A stretch of DNA of 64,000 nt from JACNKV01 sp964422145 (GCA_964422145.1 CAYQZV010000003.1:148483-212482); one strand, 5' to 3'. Positions 1 through 8,564 are shown, counted from the stretch's first letter. The notes: a model not told the origin generated them from the letters alone. Translations and numbers: made by a program.

Positions 1-1209
1 GGGATGATCTACAGCGATTATGAAATCATTGAGGGTGAAAACAGACAAGAAATCCACCTTCTATCGCATCATCCGGGCAGATTGCGAGACAATCAAGATT
101 ACGGAAGCGTCTTTTTTTTCGATACAGAAAAAGTCAAACAACTTGGCGGCTTGGATGAAAAATTGAATTCGAATCATTTCTATGACCTTCGATTGAAATT
201 ATCTGAGTCTTCCCGGCTTACTCGCATCTCAAACAAATATGACGGCAGTGTTTATTCTGTTTTCTCTTCAAAAACGGAATCAAATGTATTTGACTATTTA
301 CTCTCTGAAAAATCTCAGCAGTTGGAAGCGGAAACCATATTATCTCATCATTTAGAGAGAATTCACGCGAAGCTCTCATCCGATCAAGTTTTTCTCCCTG
401 CTCCCAAAGGAAATACCGATCTGATCGCTTCCGTAATTATACCGGTAAATCAACGACCGGAATTCATTGGAACAGCGATTGAAAGCGTTCAACAGCAAAA
501 CCGAACGGATGTGGAGATCATCGTCGTAGTCAACGGCGGAAAAGACGATCCCACCATCCCTGTCGTAAACCAGTTTCTGCCCGGTGGAAAATTCTATGAT
601 CAAGACAAACCCAACGTACAATTGCTGATCACGGATATCAACAATATTGGTTTTTGTATCAATTTAGGGGTAAAACAGGCAAAAGGAGTTTATTACGTTC
701 AACTGGATTCGGACGATCGGTTAAAACCAAATGCGGTAGAATCCATTGTCAAAACATTTGATTCCGACCCAACGATAGGTATGGTCATCGGCTCTTATGA
801 AGTTTGGGAGAAACTGCCTTCTGGAGATTTGACTCGCATGGAAGCCATACCGGTAGTAACCCACGACGAATGGACGGATGATAACGGTCGAAATAATTTA
901 TTGAGGATAAACGGTGCCGGAGCTCCTCGTTCCATACCGATTCAGTTGATAAAAGACATCGGATGGTTTGAAATGAATGACGGTTTTTACGCCTTGAATT
1001 ACGGTGAAGATTACGATATGGTTCTTCGAGTGAGTGAACATTACAAAATCGGGCGTATTTATGATCCGATTTATGAGGTTATTCGACATGAAGGCGGAAC
1101 CGATCACTCCATCAGTCAATCGGTCATTAATCGAAATGATGAAGCGAAAGACCGGATGCGCTTCAATGCGATTCTCCGTCGGCAAAATCTCAATAAACAA
1201 CATGCATAA
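1..1209 (+). CDS. Tandem family 2 glycosyltransferase, 5' end outside window
   Basis: Likely membrane-associated or cytosolic sugar transferase for cell-surface glycans. The frame is open at the left edge: codon 1-3 (Gly) precedes the first ATG at 4, and the protein begins with YSDYE, a mid-domain GT2 strand, so the true start lies upstream. Counting from the ATG, residues 1-125 look like the C-terminal half of a first GT2 domain (GLDEKL and following). A second GT2 domain starts near residue 141 (ASVIIPVNQRPEF), has a DxD-like metal site near 233-239 (QLDSDDR) and an acceptor-site GEDYDM near 325. The stop abuts the GTG of the next gene, which suggests one operon. Acceptor and donor cannot be told from sequence. 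Confidence 0.8.
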   Translation, partial: GMIYSDYEIIEGENRQEIHLLSHHPGRLRDNQDYGSVFFFDTEKVKQLGGLDEKLNSNHFYDLRLKLSESSRLTRISNKYDGSVYSVFSSKTESNVFDYLLSEKSQQLEAETILSHHLERIHAKLSSDQVFLPAPKGNTDLIASVIIPVNQRPEFIGTAIESVQQQNRTDVEIIVVVNGGKDDPTIPVVNQFLPGGKFYDQDKPNVQLLITDINNIGFCINLGVKQAKGVYYVQLDSDDRLKPNAVESIVKTFDSDPTIGMVIGSYEVWEKLPSGDLTRMEAIPVVTHDEWTDDNGRNNLLRINGAGAPRSIPIQLIKDIGWFEMNDGFYALNYGEDYDMVLRVSEHYKIGRIYDPIYEVIRHEGGTDHSISQSVINRNDEAKDRMRFNAILRRQNLNKQHA

Positions 1210-2409
1210 GTGAATTCAACCAATACAATCATTATTGGCCTTGACGGCGGTGCATCGAAAATTCGTGCTGGATGTGTCCATCGTCAAACAGAAAATACCT
1301 TTGAATTAAGTACGCTAACTGACAGATCATACAATACATATCACGAGTTCAATCCTAATTTCATTCCTGTAAATCTTCAACTTCAGTTATCGGAATTCAA
1401 CCAGAACCGAATAAAGCCGATGGCAGATGAGACAAATCAGTCAAGAGCATACATCCAAGCTTTTGCCGATGTGATTGAAGACATTGTTAAAACAACGGGT
1501 GCTGCATCCGTCCTTCTCGGATTGGGTCTCCCCGGACTGAAAACCACCGACAAACGCGGAATAGCCGTCATGGCAAATGGGCCGAGGATGCCCGAATTTT
1601 CATCGTTATTAGAGCGAGAACTAACTCAACGGAATATCCATTTAACTCAGCCGATATCTCATTTGGGCAGTGATGCTGATCATTGCGGGATCGGTGAAGA
1701 ATATGCCGCGGAGGGTTTATTCCAAGATTGTTCAAATGCGTATTATTTAGGCGGAGGAACCGGAGCCGCGGATGCCCTAAAACTGAAAGATGCACTCCTA
1801 CCTTTTGATTCTGCCAAAGACTGGATCGCAAAAACATGGGAGATGCAAAATCATAAAAAGATCTCATTAGAACACTACGCATCCGCGAACGGCATTCAAA
1901 CCATTTACAGTCAATACTCCGGGATTCCAACCGATAAACTAAAACAAGACCGGGTCTATGCCGATCGCATTTTAGAACTCGCTGTAAGGGGTGAATCCGA
2001 TGCTGTAAATACTTATCAGGATGTGAGCCGCTATTTAGCCATGCTCATTTTTGAACGAATGACGACGATCTATAACGGTTGGAAATCCTCATTTGAATTT
2101 GTGAATGATCAGCGACCCGAATTGAATCCGCAACATCCATATCTGGGAACAGCTCTCGAAAGGATCATATTTGGTCAGCGGTTAGGGAATCTATTTAGAC
2201 AGTCCCAAAATACAAAGGTGTTATGGAAACCTTTTCTCGATGAATTGACAAACCTGATAATGACCGGTGAATTTCTCAGCGAAATGAAATCACATTATCT
2301 TCATGACGGTAAGATCAAGGAAGATCTGTTCTGTATTTCGCCGCTAAAAGCTGCACCGGTTCTTGGAGCAGGCATTACTGCATATTTAACGATGGCAGAT
2401 TCAAAGTAA
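1210..2409 (+). CDS. ROK-type (ASKHA fold) sugar kinase
   Basis: Probably phosphorylates a hexose or amino sugar with ATP in the cytoplasm. The N-terminus carries the phosphate-1 loop of the ASKHA fold (IIIGLDGGASK). Near residue 98 comes GLGLPGLK, then an SDAD motif followed by GEEYAAEG, matching the ROK ND...GE region with its catalytic Asp, and then the phosphate-2 loop YYLGGGTGAAD. I do not see the zinc-binding CxCGxxGC of many ROK proteins, so it is a divergent member or a BadF-like kinase. Start is GTG directly after the TAA of the glycosyltransferase gene. Next to a SpoIID protein and a symporter, an amino-sugar substrate such as GlcNAc or MurNAc is an inference. Confidence 0.65.
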   Translation: MNSTNTIIIGLDGGASKIRAGCVHRQTENTFELSTLTDRSYNTYHEFNPNFIPVNLQLQLSEFNQNRIKPMADETNQSRAYIQAFADVIEDIVKTTGAASVLLGLGLPGLKTTDKRGIAVMANGPRMPEFSSLLERELTQRNIHLTQPISHLGSDADHCGIGEEYAAEGLFQDCSNAYYLGGGTGAADALKLKDALLPFDSAKDWIAKTWEMQNHKKISLEHYASANGIQTIYSQYSGIPTDKLKQDRVYADRILELAVRGESDAVNTYQDVSRYLAMLIFERMTTIYNGWKSSFEFVNDQRPELNPQHPYLGTALERIIFGQRLGNLFRQSQNTKVLWKPFLDELTNLIMTGEFLSEMKSHYLHDGKIKEDLFCISPLKAAPVLGAGITAYLTMADSK

Positions 2410-2413
2410 ACTC

Positions 2414-3712
2414 ATGATACCGGACCATATTTTAAAAGTCGGTATCGTTCTTCCCGAGGATAAACAGTCTTCAATACAGGTGTTTTTTCCGGAACCAGAT
2501 TTGTATTTTATTGAAGGTCATACTGATATTCCCCTCCTTTCGAAAATGAATATTATGGTAAAAGGAGATCAACTATTAATCGGTTCTACTTCCTACCATA
2601 AATTGGTTCTGAAACGAAGATCGACAAAAAACGATGATTATGAAACATGTGTTCAACTATCACCGGTAACTGCGGGTCGAGGATTTCATTGGCAGCAAAA
2701 CATATCGGGGCAATATCTCGGCGATGTTGAATTCCAAGTGAAAGACGGTTTATTGCTGTGTATTAACCATATCCCGATTGAGCAATATCTAATCTGTGTT
2801 TCCACTTCTGAAATGAGCGCAAACTGCCCTTCGGCTTTTCTCGAAGTTCAGACCATTATCGCTCGATCTTGGGTTCTTTCAGCAACAGAGCAAAAACATA
2901 AGGATCTGGGTTTAGATGTTTGCAACGATGACTGTTGTCAACGATATCAAGGGATCGATCAAATTTCACCGTCCTTAGAAAAAGTAATCAAAAAAACATC
3001 CGGGGTGGTATTAACCTATCAAGATGAAATTTGTGATACCCGATACTCTAAGTGCTGCGGCGGAAAAACAGAATCATTTGACAATGTATGGCAAGGGAAA
3101 TCCCATCCGTACCTCAAAAGTCAACTCGATACTCCAATCAATTCAAATGAAGCATTCCACTCGCTAACACAAGAAGGTTTTGCGGATAAATGGATTCGTT
3201 CTTCCCCCGATGCTTATTGCAGTCCATCCTTCATTTCTGAAAAAGACATCAAAATTTACACCGGCAAAGTGGATAAACCGGATGCCTATTTTCGATGGAA
3301 CATATCTTATTCCCAAGATGTGTTATCTAATCTATTATCCAGTAAAATAGGGCTTCCTATTAAAGATATTCTTGATATTATATTATTGCAACGAGGGGAC
3401 TCATCAAGACTTACTTTAATTGAAATTATATACCAAAATAAAAATGATGAAATCGAAAGGATAATGATAGAATCTGAATATGAGATTCGACGTATTTTAC
3501 ACCCGAAATTTTTATACAGTTCTGCATTTATCATTCAAAAAAGAAATATCGTGAATGAAGTTCCAATGCAATTTGACCTTATCGGAGCGGGCTGGGGACA
3601 CGGAGTCGGTTTATGCCAAATCGGTGCATTGGGGATGGCTCTGAATGGTCATTCAGTCGATTCAATATTCACGCACTATTATCCCGGAACACGATTGAAG
3701 AAACTTTATTAA
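2414..3712 (+). CDS. SpoIID/LytB domain protein
   Basis: SpoIID-family proteins are lytic transglycosylases or LytB-type activators acting on peptidoglycan glycan strands. The family signature is clear: TSEMSANCP near residues 131-139, with the Glu that is catalytic in SpoIID, followed by a helix with IIARSW; CCQRYQG near 177 and CCGGKTES near 215, matching the Cys-rich region that binds zinc in SpoIID; and the C-terminal IGAGWGHGVGLCQIGA block ending in HYYPGTRL. There is no obvious signal peptide or N-terminal membrane segment, which is unusual for a wall-acting enzyme. It lies 4 nt after the kinase gene. Family assignment is firm; enzymatic activity is not shown. Confidence 0.85.
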   Translation: MIPDHILKVGIVLPEDKQSSIQVFFPEPDLYFIEGHTDIPLLSKMNIMVKGDQLLIGSTSYHKLVLKRRSTKNDDYETCVQLSPVTAGRGFHWQQNISGQYLGDVEFQVKDGLLLCINHIPIEQYLICVSTSEMSANCPSAFLEVQTIIARSWVLSATEQKHKDLGLDVCNDDCCQRYQGIDQISPSLEKVIKKTSGVVLTYQDEICDTRYSKCCGGKTESFDNVWQGKSHPYLKSQLDTPINSNEAFHSLTQEGFADKWIRSSPDAYCSPSFISEKDIKIYTGKVDKPDAYFRWNISYSQDVLSNLLSSKIGLPIKDILDIILLQRGDSSRLTLIEIIYQNKNDEIERIMIESEYEIRRILHPKFLYSSAFIIQKRNIVNEVPMQFDLIGAGWGHGVGLCQIGALGMALNGHSVDSIFTHYYPGTRLKKLY

Positions 3713-3726
3713 GGAAAGCATACAAA

Positions 3727-5571
3727 ATGGATCTAGTACTGATTGATTGGATTATTATTATCTCCTATATCCTCTTTTCACTTGGAGTAGGAATTTATTT
3801 CGCAAAAAGAGCCGGAAAAAGCACCAGCGAGTTTTTTCTTGCCGGACGAACCTTACCTTGGTGGATTGTGGGTACATCCATGGTGGCGACAACCTTTGCA
3901 GCGGATACTCCCTTAGCCATTACTGAGTTTGTTCGAGGATCCGGCATTTGGCAAAACTGGTTTTGGTGGAATCAAATCTTGATCGGGTTATTGGGGGTTT
4001 TTCTGTTTTCACGGCTTTGGCGCAGGGCTCGAGTATTGACGGATAATGAGTTATTAGAAATTCGTTACGGCGGAAAACCTGCGGCCATTCTTCGTGGTTT
4101 TAAAGCCACTTATTATGCAATCTTGTACAATTTTATCGTTATGGGATGGGTGATCAACGCCATGGCATCCGTTGCAGCGGTGATGTTAAATATCGACCGA
4201 TGGACGGCGGTATGGATTTTGGTTACCGTCGCTTTGATTTACGCACTCTTATCCGGATTTTGGGGTGTGGTTATTACCGACTTAGTACAGTTTTCTATTG
4301 CAATGTTTGGCTCGATAACCTTGGCGATCATTGCAGTGAATTCGTTTGGCGGCATTGATGTCGTTATCGAAAAACTAAATGCGCTTTCATTATCAGGAGA
4401 TTCTTCGGTAACAACGAATACATTAAAATTCATCCCGCCGGTACCGGATTCAGACTTTTTTAGTCTGGCGTTTTGGGAATCTCCATTCTCTCGTTTTCTG
4501 GTGTTTATTACCGTGATGTGGTGGTCCACGCATAACACAGACGGCGGTGGATATATCATCCAAAGGATGTCTTCCGCAAAAAATGAAAAACACGCGTTAA
4601 TGGCAACATTATGGTATAACTTAATGCACTATGCATTTCGCGTTTGGCCGTGGATTATCGTTGCGATGGTTTCGATGATCGCTTTTCCGGTTATCCCGGA
4701 ATCCTTTGCGGAAATGGGCTCTAAAGCCGGGTATCCGCTTGTGATGCAGAAAGTCTTGGGCCCGGGATTGAAAGGACTTTTAGTCGTCTCATTTTTAGCG
4801 GCTTTTATGTCTACAATCGACACTCATTTAAACTGGGGAACATCGTATTTGATCAATGATGTCTATAAACGGTTTTTCAAACCTAAAGCCTCTCAAAAGC
4901 ACTATGTGATCGTTAGTCGATTGATCACGGTAGGCATGATGATCTGTGCGGCCTTTTTTGCGATAAAAATGCAAAGTGTTTCAAAAGCCTGGGAATTCAT
5001 CTTTGCCATGGGTGCAGGGATCGGGTTAGTCCTCATCCTTCGATGGTTCTGGTGGCGCATCAATGCGTGGTCAGAGATCACCGCGTTATTGACGTCGATG
5101 ATGATCACCATCGGACTCGAATTAACCGCAGCGATCCAAACGATCAAAGCAGAACTGCCCTACACCCTCTTTGGTAAAGCACCCGTCATATTTGGGATGG
5201 AATTGCAAGTTCATCATAAAATACTGATCATCGTACCAATTTCTGTTATAGCATGGATGACTGTTACTTTCTTAACTAAACCCGAATCAAAAGAAACATT
5301 AACCACATTTTACCGGCGTGTACAACCCGGCGGATGGTGGGATCCGATAACAGATCAGCTCACCACAACGATGCCGCCTGTCGCCCAAGGATTCATCTCA
5401 AACTGGATCAGCGGTCTGGCATTAGTTTGGGGCAGCACGTTTGCTATCGGTCATTTCATCTTTGGAAACCTACTCACTGGCTTTGGTTTGTCCATCTTAG
5501 CTATCACAGGATTTTATTGGATATGGAAAAATAATATCTCTATCATTGACGAGAACACGTTAGAAAACTAA
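3727..5571 (+). CDS. Sodium:solute symporter (SSS family)
   Basis: Inner-membrane sodium-driven uptake protein of 614 residues with about 13-15 hydrophobic helices. The start is set at ATG 3727, preceded by AAGGAAAG; an upstream in-frame ATG at 3613 would overlap the SpoIID gene by 100 bases. SSS-like features are the N-terminal helix, then GKSTSEFFLAGRTLPWW, TFAADTPLA and the conserved SGFWGVVITDLVQF stretch, plus a long C-terminal extension containing WWDP. The substrate cannot be read from sequence. The adjoining ROK kinase and SpoIID genes suggest a sugar or muropeptide-derived sugar. The SDR gene follows after 14 nt. Confidence 0.85.
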   Translation: MDLVLIDWIIIISYILFSLGVGIYFAKRAGKSTSEFFLAGRTLPWWIVGTSMVATTFAADTPLAITEFVRGSGIWQNWFWWNQILIGLLGVFLFSRLWRRARVLTDNELLEIRYGGKPAAILRGFKATYYAILYNFIVMGWVINAMASVAAVMLNIDRWTAVWILVTVALIYALLSGFWGVVITDLVQFSIAMFGSITLAIIAVNSFGGIDVVIEKLNALSLSGDSSVTTNTLKFIPPVPDSDFFSLAFWESPFSRFLVFITVMWWSTHNTDGGGYIIQRMSSAKNEKHALMATLWYNLMHYAFRVWPWIIVAMVSMIAFPVIPESFAEMGSKAGYPLVMQKVLGPGLKGLLVVSFLAAFMSTIDTHLNWGTSYLINDVYKRFFKPKASQKHYVIVSRLITVGMMICAAFFAIKMQSVSKAWEFIFAMGAGIGLVLILRWFWWRINAWSEITALLTSMMITIGLELTAAIQTIKAELPYTLFGKAPVIFGMELQVHHKILIIVPISVIAWMTVTFLTKPESKETLTTFYRRVQPGGWWDPITDQLTTTMPPVAQGFISNWISGLALVWGSTFAIGHFIFGNLLTGFGLSILAITGFYWIWKNNISIIDENTLEN

Positions 5572-5585
5572 AGAAAGTTGGATAC

Positions 5586-6344
5586 ATGAAAAATAATCAT
5601 TCCGTATTGATCACGGGTGCCAGCAGTGGAATTGGTGAAGCTTTAGCTTATGCTTATGCCGGTAAAAACTCAACCATCGGATTGGTGGCTCGCCGAGGAG
5701 ATATTCTGGATAAAGTAGCCGAAAAATGTCGGGCCGCCGGATCAGAAGTTTACACCTATCCGGTGGATATTACAGATGAATCAGAAGTCATCCATGCTGT
5801 TCAGAATTTTTACCAGGAGACAGGAAAAATTGATCTCGTCATTGCAAATGCCGGAGTCGGAGGAAGAGACAATCTGAAACGGGGCGATCTTACAGATACA
5901 AATAGAATTCTATCGACAAATATTCTGGGGGTTTCGAATGCGGTTATCCCCTGTCTACCCAATATGATAAAACAAAATAAAGGGCATATCGTCATCGTAA
6001 GTTCAATTGCAGGATTCCGCGGGATGGTCGATCACGGTGCCTATTCCGCTTCGAAAGCAGCTGTTCGTATTTTAGCCGACGGATGGAGATTTGAATTAAG
6101 TAAGTATCAGATCCATGTGACGACAATCTGTCCCGGATTTATTGATACACCTTTAGTCAATAAGAATCGGTTTCCCATGCCGTTTTTAATGGATGCAGAA
6201 ACAGCAGCTCTAAAAATACGGTCTGCTATTGCTAAAAATAAAAGATGTTATGTTTTTCCCTGGCAGTGGCGCTTATTATTACCACTGATCAGGATTATTC
6301 CCGACCGTTTGATCCAATGGGTCAACTCCACGTTCAATTCCTGA
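5586..6344 (+). CDS. Short-chain dehydrogenase/reductase
   Basis: Classical SDR, 252 residues, cytosolic NAD(P)-dependent oxidoreductase. It has the Rossmann motif TGASSGIG (10-17), the structural NAG (88-90), catalytic Ser at about 139-140 and YSASK with Tyr153 and Lys157. A PG motif follows (CPGFIDTPLV). ARR after the second strand suggests NADP preference. The hydrophobic C-terminus (PWQWRLLLPLIRIIP) hints at membrane association, as in several lipid- or steroid-acting SDRs. Substrate unknown. The last 66 bases overlap the 3' end of the convergent MATE gene. Confidence 0.88.
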   Translation: MKNNHSVLITGASSGIGEALAYAYAGKNSTIGLVARRGDILDKVAEKCRAAGSEVYTYPVDITDESEVIHAVQNFYQETGKIDLVIANAGVGGRDNLKRGDLTDTNRILSTNILGVSNAVIPCLPNMIKQNKGHIVIVSSIAGFRGMVDHGAYSASKAAVRILADGWRFELSKYQIHVTTICPGFIDTPLVNKNRFPMPFLMDAETAALKIRSAIAKNKRCYVFPWQWRLLLPLIRIIPDRLIQWVNSTFNS

Positions 6345-7709
6345 GGCAGACTTAGTTTTCATCTCGATCTTTCGGAATGTTATTTTCATCCACGTTAAAG
6401 CCATACTGACTGAAACTGTTACAGAAAACATCATTGAGTACCATACCCATTCCAACGGTTTATTGAGGATAAAAGTGAAGATCAACGCCAGAGGTGCAGA
6501 AACTCCTCCCACTCGAACAATGGTTAAAACGAGTATGGGTAAACCTTTGCCAAATCCCTGAAGAACTCTCCCGCTTGTCATACCGATCGGGATCAAAGGA
6601 TAGATTAAGGTAATCAATCTCAAGAAGGTGACGGATATATCGATAATTTCCGGATCCGATGTAAATCCAGCGACGATCCATGGAGCAAAAATATAAATAC
6701 AAAAAGAAAACCCGATTGTCATGGATATACACCATACAATCGCATATTTTACGATCTGCTTTACTTTGTCCATTTCACCGGCACCAAAAAACATTCCGAC
6801 CAGCGTTGTAATGGCCGTTGCGATCGCGATGATCGGTAAAAACACAATATGTTCAATCCGATGTCCTATTTGGTACGCAGCAACCGCTTCAGTGGAATAA
6901 TGTATCATAATCCGATTGAATATCCCTCCGCCCAGTGCCATAATGATCATCGATAATGATGCAGGGATTCCGACCATCATAATATCCTTCAAAATAAAAC
7001 GAGATGGTGAAAAATCCTTGAGCTTAAATTGTATATAAGTATGTTCTTTGAAAAACATCATAAAGACAAAGATAAAGAATACGGTGACTTGGCTGACCAC
7101 GGTGGCTGCAGCAGCGCCTTGTACTCCTAATTTTAGTGTAAAGATAAAAATTGGATCCAAGCCAATATTCAATATCGTTCCAAATCCGGCGACAATCATC
7201 GGCAGCTTCATATCACCTTCGCCGGATAGAATGGATCGAAAGAACATCGAAAAAATCATAAATGGCAGCCCGAATGTGATCATCTGTAAATAAGACCACG
7301 ACATCGAAAAAAGACCATCGGGAACACCAAGAATACGGATCATTTTTGGTCCGTAAATTAATCCGATTGATACCAGGGTAATGCTTAATGAAGCACCAAG
7401 AATTACAGCATGTTCGGCGGAGTTATCAGCGCTTTGCTTATCTTTCTTTCCAATAAATCGCGCAATCGAAGCCGTCACACCTGACCCCAACCCGGCTGTC
7501 ATACCCAATACCATAAACATCAGCGGCATGATAAACGCAACGGCAGCAATGGCATCTCCTCCGATTCGTCCGATAAACATCATATCCACGATCATGTAAA
7601 GAGTCTGAATCCCCATCCCTGCCATCATTGGGATAGCTAATTTCCACAATGCGCGAGACGGATTATCGAGGAACTCCTGTAATCTGGATTCTTTTGGTTG
7701 AGATGTCAT
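6279..7709 (-). CDS. MATE family multidrug/Na+ antiporter
   Basis: Inner-membrane efflux protein of 476 residues with about 12 transmembrane helices in two homologous halves, the second starting near residue 240. Conserved MATE features include the N-terminal ALWKLAIPMMAGMGIQTLYMIVDMMF (shown here in part: LAIPMMAGMGIQTLYMIVD), FIGRIGGDAIAA, and GLGSGVTASIARFIGKKD; the FSMFFRSILSGEGDMKLP stretch starts near 158. Substrates may be cationic drugs or toxic metabolites, coupled to Na+ or H+. The C-terminal 22 codons are read antisense to the end of the SDR gene. It probably has its own promoter in the 64-base gap after the FmdB gene. Confidence 0.9.
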   Translation of the reverse strand: MTSQPKESRLQEFLDNPSRALWKLAIPMMAGMGIQTLYMIVDMMFIGRIGGDAIAAVAFIMPLMFMVLGMTAGLGSGVTASIARFIGKKDKQSADNSAEHAVILGASLSITLVSIGLIYGPKMIRILGVPDGLFSMSWSYLQMITFGLPFMIFSMFFRSILSGEGDMKLPMIVAGFGTILNIGLDPIFIFTLKLGVQGAAAATVVSQVTVFFIFVFMMFFKEHTYIQFKLKDFSPSRFILKDIMMVGIPASLSMIIMALGGGIFNRIMIHYSTEAVAAYQIGHRIEHIVFLPIIAIATAITTLVGMFFGAGEMDKVKQIVKYAIVWCISMTIGFSFCIYIFAPWIVAGFTSDPEIIDISVTFLRLITLIYPLIPIGMTSGRVLQGFGKGLPILVLTIVRVGGVSAPLALIFTFILNKPLEWVWYSMMFSVTVSVSMALTWMKITFRKIEMKTKSASGIERGVDPLDQTVGNNPDQW

Positions 7710-7773
7710 AGTGTGATGATGAGTTTAAATAATGATAAAATGTGTTTATTTGCGACCGCAAATTACACTATGC

Positions 7774-7974
7774 TCATGAGAATCCCGAGGAAGAACATCC
7801 TCGATTTTGGCTTTGAGTTGATCCGGTGGATACGGATGGAGCTGAAAGCAGCCGTTTTGACTTGTATTCTCCGCAGTTCGGACACTCAATTTCATCATCG
7901 GATGTGGAGCAAGACCACACTAATTCTTCAAATTTTTCACCGCAATTCTCACAGCGGTAATCATACATTGGCAT
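7774..7974 (-). CDS. FmdB family zinc-ribbon protein
   Basis: Small cytosolic zinc-ribbon protein of 66 residues. MPMYDYRCENCGEKFE is the typical FmdB start. Cys8/Cys11 and Cys31/Cys34 (CENC, CPNC) form the zinc ribbon, followed by KRLLSAPSVS and a Ser/Cys-rich tail. FmdB proteins were first linked to regulation of formamidase genes, but the role of most members is unknown. It is the last gene of the sigma-factor operon. AGGGGA lies just upstream of the ATG, and the upstream UGA-containing frame ends 11 nt before it. Confidence 0.85.
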   Translation of the reverse strand: MPMYDYRCENCGEKFEELVWSCSTSDDEIECPNCGEYKSKRLLSAPSVSTGSTQSQNRGCSSSGFS

Positions 7975-7985
7975 AAAATAATCCC

Positions 7986-8123
7986 CTAATTATCTTCGGG
8001 TTTTTCCTCGCACGGAGGAACATACAGAACCCCTCAACCATACACGCCGGCTTTGGGTAAAATTACACGGTTCAACACCCACCAAAATGCAACAACTAAA
8101 ATTAAAAGTAAGATATCACTCAT
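7986..8123 (-). CDS. Small membrane protein with in-frame UGA (candidate selenoprotein)
   Basis: The ATG at 8123 overlaps the stop region of the DUF6132 gene (AATGAGTGA). The first 29 codons give one hydrophobic helix (ILLLILVVAFWWVLN) and then RVILPKAGVYG, followed by TGA at 8036-8034. Read as selenocysteine, the frame continues as U-GVLYVPPCEEKPEDN to TAG at 7986-7988, a 45-residue product with a U-x7-C pair. The extended stop lies 11 nt before FmdB, typical operon spacing; a stop at the UGA would leave 59 nt unexplained. A hairpin at 7998-8032 fits a bacterial SECIS. No sel genes are in the window to confirm it. The alternative is a 29-residue peptide ending at the UGA. Confidence 0.5.
7998..8032 (-). 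promoter_or_regulatory. bSECIS-like hairpin directly after in-frame UGA
   Basis: On the minus-strand RNA, UUCCUC (8020-8015), loop CGUGC (8014-8010) and GAGGAA (8009-8004) form a perfect 6-bp stem. Below an asymmetric internal loop, GGGUU (8032-8028) pairs with AACCC (8002-7998). The apical loop starts 19 nt after the UGA and has G at its second position. As I recall the general bSECIS model, the spacing should be about 16-37 nt with a G in the first two loop positions, so both fit. No U tract follows, so it is not an intrinsic terminator. Confidence 0.5.
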
Positions 8124-8316
8124 TTTTATCCTTGGTATCTGATTTTGTCGGAAAAGATACAACCATTCCGATCATTGCGCCATAGGCGGTACTTATATAC
8201 GGATTGCTAGTGATTGCACATGCACCGGATCGGCATCCAATAAAATAATAATAGGCAAATCCTCCTATTGCACCGACAAGGATAAACAATCCTGATTTTA
8301 GCCAATGTTTCTTCAT
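8116..8316 (-). CDS. DUF6132 family small membrane protein
   Basis: Protein of 66 residues with two predicted transmembrane helices (about 8-26 and 40-55). Between them is the diagnostic GCRSGACAITSNPY segment (residues 27-40), with Cys28 and Cys33 placed at the membrane boundary. Function is unknown; the paired cysteines suggest redox or metal chemistry. Its ATG overlaps the anti-sigma stop by 4 bases, and its own stop overlaps the ATG of the following small protein, so translation of all three is probably coupled. The family call rests on the conserved GCxSGxCxITSNP motif. Confidence 0.8.
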   Translation of the reverse strand: MKKHWLKSGLFILVGAIGGFAYYYFIGCRSGACAITSNPYISTAYGAMIGMVVSFPTKSDTKDKNE

Positions 8317-8564
8317 TGATTATACTCATTCAAATTTAATACTTTAAAAAGGCGGTCAGAAACATCATCGGGGATGGATTGTTCTTTCTCACTGACTCGA
8401 TACAGCTTTATTGTCTGCCTGACGCTGTCAATATAGACCTTGCAATCCGGGCATTCCTCCATATGATTTGAAAGGTCGCTGATCAGTTCACCGTCCACAT
8501 CGCGGCCCAACTGTTCTTCCACTAATTTCAAGATATCTTTTGAATGTTCATGTTTTGTTTTCAT
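8313..8564 (-). CDS. Anti-sigma factor with zinc-finger (HxxxCxxC) motif
   Basis: Soluble 83-residue protein with His34-x3-Cys38-x2-Cys41 (NHMEECPDC), the zf-HC2 motif of zinc-containing anti-sigma (ZAS) factors. In RsrA-like members of this group zinc binding is redox-sensitive, which would make the sigma factor respond to oxidants. There is no transmembrane helix, so it acts in the cytoplasm. It overlaps the sigma gene by 4 bases (ATGA), the usual sigma/anti-sigma arrangement. A redox or metal signal is inferred from the zinc motif and the downstream cysteine-rich proteins. Confidence 0.85.
   Translation of the reverse strand: MKTKHEHSKDILKLVEEQLGRDVDGELISDLSNHMEECPDCKVYIDSVRQTIKLYRVSEKEQSIPDDVSDRLFKVLNLNEYNQ

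Noticed and set aside
3613..3726. Longer N-terminus for the sodium:solute symporter
   Set aside because: It would overlap the SpoIID gene in another frame; ATG 3727 has a ribosome binding site and starts the first helix.
7998..8032. Reading the hairpin after the UGA as an intrinsic terminator
   Set aside because: No U tract follows, and FmdB lies directly downstream in the same operon.
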